In this document: piece after piece, positions 1-4,565 of the stretch
How the letters are laid out: every line of letters starts with the position of its first letter
How positions within the stretch are numbered: the first letter of the stretch is position 1
Origin: Hyphomicrobiales bacterium
GTDB lineage: Bacteria; Pseudomonadota; Alphaproteobacteria; Micropepsales; Micropepsaceae
Assembly: GCA_017849395.1 (NCBI GenBank)
Contig: JAFIHO010000330.1
Coordinates: 1-5,181, forward strand
Length of the DNA stretch: 5,181 nucleotides
Direction of reading: 5' to 3'
Notes under the pieces: model-generated
What the model was told of the DNA's origin: nothing
Database searches by the model: none
What the model saw: the letters and a program-made list of their open reading frames with translations, nothing else
Translations under genes and position numbers: made by a program

Positions 1-203
1 CATTGCGGCGGCACCGGCGCATCCCCCAGCGGGCCATAGACCTGTTTCAGCATCCAGCGGTCATCGGCGAAGCGCGCGGCACGTTCCGCCAGCGCGGGAT
101 CGGCGGCCAGCGCGGCTTCCATGGCGGGCATCCGCGCAGCATCCAGCGCGCCGTCGATGAAGGCATGCAATTCGTCTTCGCGGATGGGCGTGTTCCCGGT
201 CAT
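1..203 (-). CDS. Anti-sigma factor, N-terminal part (runs off left edge)
   Basis: This is the visible N-terminal 67 residues of a protein encoded directly behind the ECF sigma gene. Its ATG overlaps the sigma stop codon in an ATGA tetranucleotide (200-203), the usual sign of translational coupling. The sequence has the REDELHAFIDGALDAAR signature near residues 8-24, followed by an Ala/Glu-rich helix (MEAALAADPALAERAARF). This pattern is typical of alphaproteobacterial anti-sigma domains that hold a cognate ECF sigma factor inactive at the membrane. The H-x3-C-x2-C zinc motif of ZAS-type anti-sigma factors is absent from the visible part. The expected transmembrane helix and periplasmic part would lie beyond the window, so membrane anchoring is inferred from the family. 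The role is assigned from gene order plus this signature; the specific stimulus cannot be read. Confidence 0.8.
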   Translation of the reverse strand, partial: MTGNTPIREDELHAFIDGALDAARMPAMEAALAADPALAERAARFADDRWMLKQVYGPLGDAPVPPQ

Positions 204-730
204 GGCTTGTCCTTCGCCGGGAAGGGGATGACCTCGGCGCGCACGCCGGTCTCGATCAATTGGCGGAGCCGCTCGCGCGCCCGCGCCAGGCGCGACATCA
301 CCGTGCCCATCGGCAAGCCAAGCTCGTCCGCGATCTGGCGATAGGAAAGGTCTTCCAGTCCGGCGAGCAGGATTATTTCGCGGTGCTCCAGGCTTAGCGC
401 GCCCATCGCCCGCGCGAAGTCGCGCGCCGCGCCGCTGTCGGCGGCGGGTATGCTGAGCGCGATATGATCGGCAAGCTCCATGATGTCCTGCTGTGGCCCG
501 CGCCCCTTGCCGCGGCGAATCTCGTCGATGTGAAGGTTGTGCAGGATTCGCCGGAGCCAGCCGGGCAGGCTGGCCATGTCACGCAACTGCGATGACTGTT
601 TCAAGGCGCGTTCGATCGTGTCCTGAACCAGATCGTCCGCCAGGGCCGCGTTTCCGGTGATCGCCAGTGCATAGCGGCGCAGGGCGGGAAGTTGCGCGAT
701 CAGACCGGTGGTGAAATCCTTGTTGCTCAT
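200..730 (-). CDS. ECF-type RNA polymerase sigma factor
   Basis: A group 4 (extracytoplasmic function) sigma factor that would direct RNA polymerase to stress promoters. With the start at MSNKDFTTGL it has 176 residues, normal for the family. Region 2 spans about residues 14-72, with the core-binding ADDLVQDTIERAL segment and the WLRRILHNLHIDEIRR helix that reads the -10 element. A linker of about 35 residues follows. Region 4 spans about 108-160, with the helix-turn-helix LSYRQIADELGLPMGTVMSRLARARERL that reads the -35 element. The frame stays open upstream to a TTG at 820 and an ATG at 781, but homology to sigma region 2 begins just after 730 and the extra N-terminus is low-complexity. No start has a strong Shine-Dalgarno sequence, so the start is uncertain. 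The gene is coupled to the downstream anti-sigma gene. The C-terminal tail VIPFPAKDKP is a common ending in this class. The regulon cannot be inferred from the sequence alone. Confidence 0.93.
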   Translation of the reverse strand: MSNKDFTTGLIAQLPALRRYALAITGNAALADDLVQDTIERALKQSSQLRDMASLPGWLRRILHNLHIDEIRRGKGRGPQQDIMELADHIALSIPAADSGAARDFARAMGALSLEHREIILLAGLEDLSYRQIADELGLPMGTVMSRLARARERLRQLIETGVRAEVIPFPAKDKP

Positions 731-874
731 GGAACCCGGCACGCGCGCATCAGGCCGGACCGGCGATGCCGCGTTTTTCATCGCCGCGCCGATCCGGAAA
801 GGGCTGTGAAAATGGAGCAACGCCTGTCTGGGGCTGACTGCACGGCATGGTCATCGCGGCAAACTCGATCTCTG

Positions 875-900
875 GACGCTGAGATACGGCGTATTATTCC
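875..900 (-). promoter_or_regulatory. Candidate ECF promoter of the sigma/anti-sigma operon
   Basis: On the minus strand GGAATA (900-895) is followed after exactly 16 bases by CGTC (878-875). This fits the common ECF architecture of a GGAA-type -35 and a CGTC-type -10, and suggests that the sigma factor transcribes its own operon. The predicted start would leave a leader of about 135 bases before the ATG at 730, or about 85 before the one at 781. The spacer contains a dyad, ATACG-g-CGTAT (884-894), whose two 5-base arms are perfectly complementary. It could be an operator or chance. Assignment is by motif only. Confidence 0.5.
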
Positions 901-951
901 GCTCAGATCGGTACGGAAGCGGACGGCGATCACATGCTGAAATTATGGAAC

Positions 952-986
952 ATCCGGTTCCGCCACAATCATGCTTGAAACCGGAT
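952..986. repeat. Inverted repeat ATCCGGTT / AACCGGAT
   Basis: Perfect 8-base arms at 952-959 and 979-986 are separated by 19 bases. The left arm overlaps a second, shorter dyad (GGAAC/GTTCC, 947-961). The element lies 55-90 bases upstream of the small membrane protein ATG and just before the weak -35 candidate at 975, a plausible activator or repressor site. Function is inferred from position only. Confidence 0.4.
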
Positions 987-1040
987 AGATGATCCTTACG
1001 TTAACAGCTTAAGCGGCTGGGGGCTCTGGGAGATATCCAG

Positions 1041-1235
1041 ATGCCAACCGCTTTGTATGACGATGTTTTTTCCGTCCCGCTGGCGAAAAGCGGAGAGAAA
1101 AAGCGGCTCGATGCCGCGCAGCAAGAGCTGGAATTCAGCGAATATGGCCGCTCGTCTCGGTTCGGCCCCGGCTGGTATATCGTTCCGCTGTTGCTGATCT
1201 GGCCCGTCATAATGCTCTTGTGGCTGTTTCTGTGA
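1041..1235 (+). CDS. Small single-span membrane protein of unknown function (64 aa)
   Basis: I do not recognise a family. A good Shine-Dalgarno GGGAG (1028-1032) sits 8 bases before the ATG. Residues 1-44 are hydrophilic, with a charged stretch KSGEKKRLDAAQQELEFSE (about 17-35) that could form an amphipathic helix. Residues 45-64 (WYIVPLLLIWPVIMLLWLFL) are a single hydrophobic segment that ends exactly at the C-terminus. This gives a tail-anchored-like topology with the N-terminus probably cytoplasmic. Codon choice resembles the neighbouring genes, which supports real coding. A rho-independent terminator follows at 1341-1372, making a plausible monocistronic unit. It is divergent from the ECF sigma operon, so a stress-linked role is possible but unproven. 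The opposite-strand frame over the same bases looks like a shadow. Confidence 0.65.
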   Translation: MPTALYDDVFSVPLAKSGEKKRLDAAQQELEFSEYGRSSRFGPGWYIVPLLLIWPVIMLLWLFL

Positions 1236-1340
1236 ACGTCAGGGCCGTGCTTCCAGGATGATGTTGCAAGGCGTTTCGGTGGCGCGGCGCAGGGTCAAAA
1301 AACCCGCCTGGTCCACGATGATTTCCCGCAATCTTTTTCC

Positions 1341-1372
1341 CCGGCCTGCGCACCCAGCGCCGGTCCTTTTTT
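1341..1372 (+). terminator. Rho-independent terminator after the small membrane protein gene
   Basis: A hairpin with outer stem CCGGC (1341-1345) / GCCGG (1359-1363) and inner stem CTG/CAG, a 6-base loop and one bulged C is followed directly by TCC and six T residues (1367-1372). This is the classic intrinsic terminator layout on the plus strand. On the minus strand the hairpin is not followed by a T tract, so it should not terminate the convergent cytochrome c transcript. It lies about 105 bases after the stop at 1235. Confidence 0.65.
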
Positions 1373-1386
1373 GGCCAGTGATAAGC

Positions 1387-1404
1387 GAAGACGCGCTGCG
1401 CTTC
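1387..1404 (-). terminator. Hairpin at the 3' end of the cytochrome c gene (weak terminator candidate)
   Basis: GAAG-a-CGC (1387-1394) pairs with GCG-CTTC (1398-1404) around a 3-base loop, giving seven pairs with one bulged A. The hairpin overlaps two bases of the cytochrome c stop codon. On the minus strand it is followed by GCTTATCACT, not a T run, so it may only stabilise the mRNA end or assist factor-dependent termination. Confidence 0.3.
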
Positions 1405-2368
1405 AGGGTTTGCGCGAGGACAGATAGGCGGCGATGGCGACCATGTCGGAGAGTTTCATCTTCGCGACCACGAATTTCATCGGTTCCACCTTGGGGCCGC
1501 TGCGCGTGCCGTGCTGGATGTCGTACATCTGGCGGATGAGATAGGATGGCGAGCGTCCCGCCAGGCCGGGTGTGCCGCCTGCGCCCTTATAATCCGCGCC
1601 ATGACAGGTGGCGCAGGGCATGGTGCCCGCACCGCTTTCCACCAGCTTTTGGCCGCGCGCGATGCTGCCCTTGGGAACATAGGCGATGAAGCCGGAACGC
1701 GGATCGCGCAGTTCGGTGCGCTCCACACTTTCCGGAATTTCGATGATGCGGTTGCCCAGTTTCTCCGTTGCGCCGTCCGGCGTGGGGTTCAGCATGCTGG
1801 TGCCGTCCACGAAGGTCTTGGGCGCGGTGTCGGATTCCACCACGCGAATCCACGGCTTGTAGGTGAGGCTGGCGAAATAGTCGCCCGCGATCTTCAGATC
1901 GGAGTCCTTGGTATGCGCCGACAGGGCCAGCATCGCGGCGGGCGGACCCATGCGCGGTTCGGAGCTTTTGCGGCGGCCTTCGCGCATCGCCACAACCTGC
2001 TCGACGATATAGTCGGACGGCTGGCCCGCGATGCTGGCATTTTCCGGACGCCCTTGGCCGTTGGGCAGATGGCAATAGCCGCAGGCGCGCACATTGGGCG
2101 CCGCGCCGTGTTTCACATAATCGGGCATGGGCGGATGGTCTCCCGGATGCCAGTCCGCCACGTCGAAGCCATTACGCACCTGCTTGAGAGTGAAGCTGGC
2201 CGAGGAGCCGGGCAGATGCGCGACTTCATCGGTGGTGGCGGGCGGAGGCGTGCCGGGCGGGGCGACGGGGAAGGCGAAGGGCGGCGGCGAGGCGACCTGT
2301 GCCTGCGCCCAGCTTAGCGCCAGTACCGCCGCGCCCACGCAAAGTCCGGTATTCCTGAGAAACGACAC
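1403..2368 (-). CDS. Exported diheme cytochrome c
   Basis: A periplasmic electron carrier with two covalently bound hemes. The start is GTG at 2368, with a strong Shine-Dalgarno GGGAGG ending five bases upstream. A Sec signal peptide covers about residues 1-23 (hydrophobic GLCVGAAVLALSW, likely cut after AQA), followed by a Pro-rich stretch at 28-43. The first heme site is CGYCH (96-100), in a domain to about 170 with candidate axial Met140 or Met146. The second is CATCH (252-256), with candidate axial Met297 or Met304, ending in the helix MVAIAAYLSS. The segment between the domains (about 171-235, rich in Pro, Thr and Arg) is long compared with cytochrome c4 (about 200 residues in all), so I would not call it c4. 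The two-domain layout resembles cytochrome subunits of periplasmic dehydrogenases, but no dehydrogenase gene lies beside it here. Partner and substrate are unknown. It stands as a single gene. Confidence 0.9.
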   Translation of the reverse strand: MSFLRNTGLCVGAAVLALSWAQAQVASPPPFAFPVAPPGTPPPATTDEVAHLPGSSASFTLKQVRNGFDVADWHPGDHPPMPDYVKHGAAPNVRACGYCHLPNGQGRPENASIAGQPSDYIVEQVVAMREGRRKSSEPRMGPPAAMLALSAHTKDSDLKIAGDYFASLTYKPWIRVVESDTAPKTFVDGTSMLNPTPDGATEKLGNRIIEIPESVERTELRDPRSGFIAYVPKGSIARGQKLVESGAGTMPCATCHGADYKGAGGTPGLAGRSPSYLIRQMYDIQHGTRSGPKVEPMKFVVAKMKLSDMVAIAAYLSSRKP

Positions 2369-2390
2369 GCAATCCTCCCGCCCTGTTTTG

Positions 2391-2414
2391 CCGGGAGTGA
2401 TTCACATTTCCCGG
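2391..2414 (-). promoter_or_regulatory. Nested dyad in the cytochrome c leader
   Basis: CCGGGA (2391-2396) pairs with TCCCGG (2409-2414). Inside it, GTGA (2397-2400) pairs with TCAC (2402-2405) around a single T. The dyad ends about 12 bases before the ribosome binding site of the cytochrome c gene, where it could be an operator or an mRNA leader hairpin. It is seen directly; the role is inferred. Confidence 0.4.
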
Positions 2415-2416
2415 TC

Positions 2417-2448
2417 CCGGACAAGCATTTGCGGGGGAACTTGTCCGG
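2417..2448. repeat. 9-bp perfect inverted repeat CCGGACAAG / CTTGTCCGG
   Basis: The arms at 2417-2425 and 2440-2448 are perfectly complementary across 14 bases. A third related copy, CCGGACAGG, lies at 2482-2490. The element sits about 50-80 bases upstream of the cytochrome c start and overlaps the EcfG-type -35 box facing ppa at base 2440. A protein bound here could therefore affect both divergent genes. No known operator is recognised. Confidence 0.5.
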
Positions 2449-2460
2449 ATCGGGCGCGTT
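2436..2460 (+). promoter_or_regulatory. Candidate EcfG-type (general stress response) promoter facing ppa
   Basis: GGAAC (2436-2440), 16 bases, CGTT (2457-2460) matches exactly the consensus known for the alphaproteobacterial general stress sigma factor EcfG, including in Sphingomonas (GGAAC-N16/17-CGTT). It points at the ppa gene and would give a leader of about 150 bases. The match lies in a non-coding divergent region, which raises its credibility. No expression evidence is available. Confidence 0.5.
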
Positions 2461-2557
2461 GGTGCGGACGCCTGTGGTAGGCCGGACAGGCCGCCCAAGG
2501 ATTCTGCGGTTTTTTGTCCCCTGTTTACTTAGAAAAGAGGAAAATTCCACGCGGCGC

Positions 2558-2585
2558 TTGACCGGCTGCCGTCACTATGTTGCAT
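2558..2585 (+). promoter_or_regulatory. Possible housekeeping promoter of ppa
   Basis: TTGACC (2558-2563) is a good -35 box. The best-placed -10 after 16 bases is TTGCAT (2580-2585), a weak match. The distance to the ppa ATG at 2622 would give a leader of about 30 bases, reasonable for a constitutive housekeeping gene. The -10 half makes this tentative. Confidence 0.3.
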
Positions 2586-2621
2586 CTGCGAACATCTCAT
2601 TTGCTATTGAAAGGCCCGCTC

Positions 2622-3164
2622 ATGCGCATCGACCAGATCCCGGTCGGAAAGAATGCCCCGAACGACGTCAACGTCATCATCGAAGTGCCGATCGGCGGGG
2701 AGCCGATCAAGTATGAGATGGACAAGGCGTCCGGCGCGCTGTTCGTAGATCGTTTCCTCTATACGTCGATGCGCTATCCGGGAAATTACGGTTTCGTGCC
2801 GCACACCCTGTCGGGTGACGGAGATCCCTGCGACGTGCTGGTCGCCAATGCGCGCGCCATTGCGCCGGGTGCGGTGATGAGCGTGCGTCCTGTCGGTGTG
2901 CTGCTGATGGAAGACAATGCGGGCATGGACGAGAAGATCATCGCCGTTCCCTCGGCGCATCTGACCCAGCGCTATGAGGGCATTCACAATTACAGCGAGC
3001 TGCCCGAGATCACCCTCAAGCAGATCGAGCATTTCTTTGCCCATTACAAGGATCTGGAACCCGGCAAATGGGTGAAGATCAGCCGCTGGGGCGATGCGGA
3101 CGAAGCACGCGCGCTCATCACCGCGGGCATCGAGCGCGCCAGGTTCAAGGCGAAGGCGGGCTGA
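2622..3164 (+). CDS. ppa: Family I inorganic pyrophosphatase
   Basis: A cytoplasmic enzyme that hydrolyses pyrophosphate to two phosphates and so pulls biosynthetic reactions such as nucleic acid and aminoacyl-tRNA synthesis forward. The 180 residues match the usual length of about 175 for the hexameric bacterial family I enzyme. The active-site set aligns with the E. coli numbering shifted by one: E21, K30, E32, R44, Y56, the metal-binding D66/D68/D71 in DGDPCD, D98, D103, K105, Y142 and K143 are all present. Position 70, usually an aliphatic residue in this signature, is Cys. The start at 2622 (MRIDQIPVGKN) is chosen because it is the conserved family N-terminus and AAAGG (2610-2614) lies 7 bases upstream; an in-frame ATG at 2577 would add 15 unconserved residues. 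The gene stands alone and converges with the PAP2 gene, with only 12 bases between their stops. Confidence 0.97.
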   Translation: MRIDQIPVGKNAPNDVNVIIEVPIGGEPIKYEMDKASGALFVDRFLYTSMRYPGNYGFVPHTLSGDGDPCDVLVANARAIAPGAVMSVRPVGVLLMEDNAGMDEKIIAVPSAHLTQRYEGIHNYSELPEITLKQIEHFFAHYKDLEPGKWVKISRWGDADEARALITAGIERARFKAKAG

Positions 3165-3176
3165 ACGTCCCTGCTG

Positions 3177-3788
3177 TCACCACTGGTATGACATTCGCAC
3201 ATAGACACTGTCCGGCGTGGCCGTCAGGCCCGTCGAGACATTGTAGCGCTCCTTGAACGGCGTGGTCAGTATATAGCCATAGCCTGCAGCGAGCGCCGAA
3301 CTGGCGAGCGTGTCATACCAGTGATGCTTGTCGGCCTGGATGCGGCTGTAGGACACGAACTGTGTCGCCGCAAAGGCCGGCAAGCCATATTGCCAGCCAT
3401 AGCGTCCCCAAAGATACGAGGACCCTGACGCGGAGAGCGCAGTGGTGTCGGATGGGAAGGACTGGAAATCGGATCCGTCCGGCCGCCGCTCGCGCACGAT
3501 GTTCTTGAGCGCATACGCGGTGCCAACCGTGAGCAGGGTTTCGGTGGCCAGCTGCGCAAGTCCCACCCGGTCATGTTTCCGTATCGTTATGCCCGCCGCG
3601 ACCAGCGGCATCGCGATGGCGATGGCCGTTCCGGCGGTTTCAATGGTCTTCTTGCTGCCGCTGAGCGGCTGTGCGGCGGGTGCCGATTGGGCGGCGCCTG
3701 CGCTCAAGAATGCGAGTGCGCAGAGGGCGGACATCATGCGGCGTGCAATCCGGCCGCGGTGCGCGTGACCGGCAGGGAAATGGATCAT
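3177..3788 (-). CDS. Exported PAP2-family protein with altered motif 2
   Basis: A member of the type 2 phosphatidic acid phosphatase superfamily, whose relatives dephosphorylate lipid phosphates such as undecaprenyl diphosphate or lipid A on the outer side of the inner membrane. It has 203 residues. A basic N-terminus (RGRIARR) precedes a hydrophobic segment (about 18-32) and a likely signal cleavage near AQSA. Motif 1 is K95-x6-R102-P103. Motif 3 is S148-R149-x5-H155-x3-D159, with the expected nucleophile H155 and its partner D159. Motif 2, normally PSGH, reads P112-S-D-T115, so the usual acid/base His is missing. Activity and substrate are therefore uncertain. The chain ends in VYVRMSYQW, an alternating pattern with terminal aromatic like an outer-membrane beta strand. 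The start at 3788 is preceded only by a weak AGAG, and MM at 3737/3734 is an alternative. A shared upstream element (3876-3889) links it to the b561 gene. Confidence 0.85.
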   Translation of the reverse strand: MIHFPAGHAHRGRIARRMMSALCALAFLSAGAAQSAPAAQPLSGSKKTIETAGTAIAIAMPLVAAGITIRKHDRVGLAQLATETLLTVGTAYALKNIVRERRPDGSDFQSFPSDTTALSASGSSYLWGRYGWQYGLPAFAATQFVSYSRIQADKHHWYDTLASSALAAGYGYILTTPFKERYNVSTGLTATPDSVYVRMSYQW

Positions 3789-3938
3789 GCAATGTCTCTG
3801 GGAAGGGCAGAATCATTTAAGCCATGCCGTCGCAAAGCCAAACAGAAATATGCCGACGCGATTGAGAGCGGTTCTGATACGCATTCCGAGGCGCGTGAAA
3901 CGCATGGCTTCGGAATGCGCGGGCGAACGGCATCGCTA
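3789..3938 (-). promoter_or_regulatory. Structured intergenic region upstream of the PAP2 gene
   Basis: The 150 bases between the b561 stop and the PAP2 start hold no gene but several dyads. CGCATTCCGA (3880-3889) pairs perfectly with TCGGAATGCG (3910-3919), and inside this GCGT/ACGC (3893-3903) closes a GAA loop. AAGCCATGC (3819-3827) is also perfectly complementary to GCATGGCTT (3902-3910), which would compete with the first hairpin. The region could hold the end of the b561 transcript, the PAP2 promoter, or both. There is no T tract after the hairpin, so simple intrinsic termination is unlikely. It has no tRNA-like features. Confidence 0.5.
3880..3919. repeat. 10-bp perfect inverted repeat downstream of b561
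   Basis: Arms CGCATTCCGA (3880-3889) and TCGGAATGCG (3910-3919) are perfectly complementary across 20 bases. A third copy of the same 10 bases occurs at 4553-4562 on the other side of the b561 gene. Three exact copies of a 10-mer in this short window are unlikely by chance. It may be a protein-binding site or a small dispersed repeat. Confidence 0.6.
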
Positions 3939-4478
3939 TCAGTGTGGACGCGGCAACATGCGGCTCAGAACATGGTCGCGATGCACAAACTGATGCACCA
4001 GCGCGCCCGCCACATGCAGCACGATGAAGCCGAGCAGCACATAGACCAGCAGATTGTGGATGTCGCCCGCCTGATGTGCCCAGGCCGTGCCCTTGGGCGC
4101 GAGCGCGGGCAGGGTGACGGCGCCGAAAAGCTTTACGTCCCAGCCGCGATAATTCGCGGCGGCCCAGCCCAGGATCGTCATCACGAATACCAGCAGATAC
4201 AGGGCAACATGGGTGACATGGGCGAGGCGACGCTCCCAGGCGGTCATCGACAGCAGGAGCGGCACGGGCCTGATCAGCCGCCAGCCAAGCCGCAGCACAA
4301 TGACGAAAAGGATGATTGCCCCCAGCGACAAATGCCAGTTGACCCATCCTTCATTGGGCGTGTCGCGTCCGATATGCGGCATGATCGAGCCAACGGTATA
4401 TTGTGCCGCGAGCAGCAGAACGATCAGCCAGTGAAACGCCTTGGCGGTAGCGTCATATTCCCGGTCCAGTGTGGGCAT
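3939..4478 (-). CDS. Cytochrome b561 (CybB type), inner-membrane diheme b cytochrome
   Basis: A four-helix integral membrane protein that binds two b-type hemes and passes electrons between the quinone pool and periplasmic or oxidant partners; E. coli CybB, its best-known relative, is a superoxide:ubiquinone oxidoreductase. In numbering from the MIMPTL frame at 4484, helices lie at about 18-36, 51-71, 88-110 and 142-168. The likely heme ligands H18, H51, H143 and H157 fall at the positions expected for the family. The N-terminal YDATAKAFHWL and the GDIHNLLVYVLLGFIVLHVAGALVHQFV helix are characteristic. I place the start at the ATG at 4478: GGAG (4488-4485) lies 6 bases before it but directly abuts the ATG at 4484, giving 179 residues. 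The gene lies 87 bases behind the SDR gene with a hairpin in between, so it is probably its own unit. Substrate specificity cannot be read. Confidence 0.93.
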   Translation of the reverse strand: MPTLDREYDATAKAFHWLIVLLLAAQYTVGSIMPHIGRDTPNEGWVNWHLSLGAIILFVIVLRLGWRLIRPVPLLLSMTAWERRLAHVTHVALYLLVFVMTILGWAAANYRGWDVKLFGAVTLPALAPKGTAWAHQAGDIHNLLVYVLLGFIVLHVAGALVHQFVHRDHVLSRMLPRPH

Positions 4479-4484
4479 TATCAT

Positions 4485-4488
4485 CTCC
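4485..4488 (-). promoter_or_regulatory. Ribosome binding site deciding the b561 start
   Basis: GGAG on the minus strand ends immediately before an ATG at 4484 and 6 bases before a second in-frame ATG at 4478. Only the second has workable spacing, so it is the likely start. Confidence 0.6.
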
Positions 4489-4529
4489 AGTTTGCCATCG
4501 TTTAGAATGGGCCGGAGAAGATAAATATG

Positions 4530-4557
4530 ATGCGCCTCAATCTCTCTTGAGACGCAT
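4530..4557 (-). terminator. 28-bp dyad between SDR and b561 genes (terminator or operator)
   Basis: ATGCG-C-CTCAA (4530-4540) pairs with TTGAG-A-CGCAT (4547-4557), 10 of 11 pairs, around TCTCTC. On the minus strand it begins 8 bases after the SDR stop and is followed by CATATTTATCTT, a moderately T-rich tail, so it could end the SDR transcript. It also lies 52-79 bases upstream of the b561 start and overlaps the element shared with the PAP2 upstream region, so an operator role is equally possible. Confidence 0.45.
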
Positions 4558-4562
4558 TCCGA
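4549..4562. repeat. Copy of the shared TGA[G/T]ACGCATTCCGA element upstream of b561
   Basis: TGAGACGCATTCCGA here ends at 4562. A copy differing by one base (G to T) ends at 3889, upstream of the PAP2 gene. Both lie 70-100 bases before the start of a minus-strand gene, in the same orientation. This looks like a common regulatory element or a dispersed short repeat. Confidence 0.5.
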
Positions 4563-4565
4563 ATA

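Larger units (their letters stand above)
731..1040. other. Divergent intergenic region between sigma operon and small membrane protein gene
   Basis: About 310 bases hold no convincing gene. Read toward the sigma gene, the region carries the ECF-like promoter at 875-900. Read toward the small plus-strand gene, a weak sigma-70 candidate is TTGAAA (975-980), 16 bases, TACGTT (997-1002). Between them are nested dyads. GGAAC (947-951) and GTTCC (957-961) flank five bases, and ATCCGGTT (952-959) is perfectly complementary to AACCGGAT (979-986) across a 19-base gap. An 8-base palindrome GCTTAAGC lies at 1007-1014. The short open frames here are antisense or extension frames without family resemblance. 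Confidence 0.6.

Noticed and set aside
731..820. N-terminal extension of the sigma factor from a TTG at 820 or ATG at 781
   Set aside because: The added residues are not part of sigma region 2 and neither start has a good ribosome binding site; the ATG at 730 gives the normal family length.
1239..1331. Possible 30-codon minus-strand frame starting with TTG, between the convergent genes
   Set aside because: The peptide (REIIVDQAGFLTLRR...) looks protein-like, but the start is TTG with a poor ribosome binding site and no family is recognisable. It could be a gene remnant, but the evidence is too thin to annotate.
1511..2317. Long plus-strand open frame of 268 codons
   Set aside because: It is antisense to the well-supported cytochrome c gene, is rich in Arg, Gly, Ala and His as GC-rich shadow frames are, and shows no family motif.
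2491..2515. Terminator-like CCGC/GCGG stem followed by six T residues upstream of ppa
   Set aside because: The stem has only four perfect pairs and an 11-base loop, too weak to claim. If real, it would cut transcripts from the EcfG-like promoter to about 50 bases.
3859..3876. TTGAGA-GCGG-TTCTGA resembling a Fur-type iron box upstream of PAP2
   Set aside because: The dyad is imperfect and I cannot match it to a sphingomonad Fur consensus with confidence, so no iron regulation is claimed.
3817..4347. Minus-strand open frame of 176 codons overlapping b561
   Set aside because: It is an out-of-frame reading of the same strand as b561; it lacks hydrophobic helices or any recognisable motif.
3573..4505. 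Plus-strand open frame of 310 codons
   Set aside because: It runs antisense across the b561 gene, the intergenic dyads and the PAP2 5' end, and its composition (Gln, His, Arg-rich) is that of a shadow. The minus-strand genes have clear motifs.
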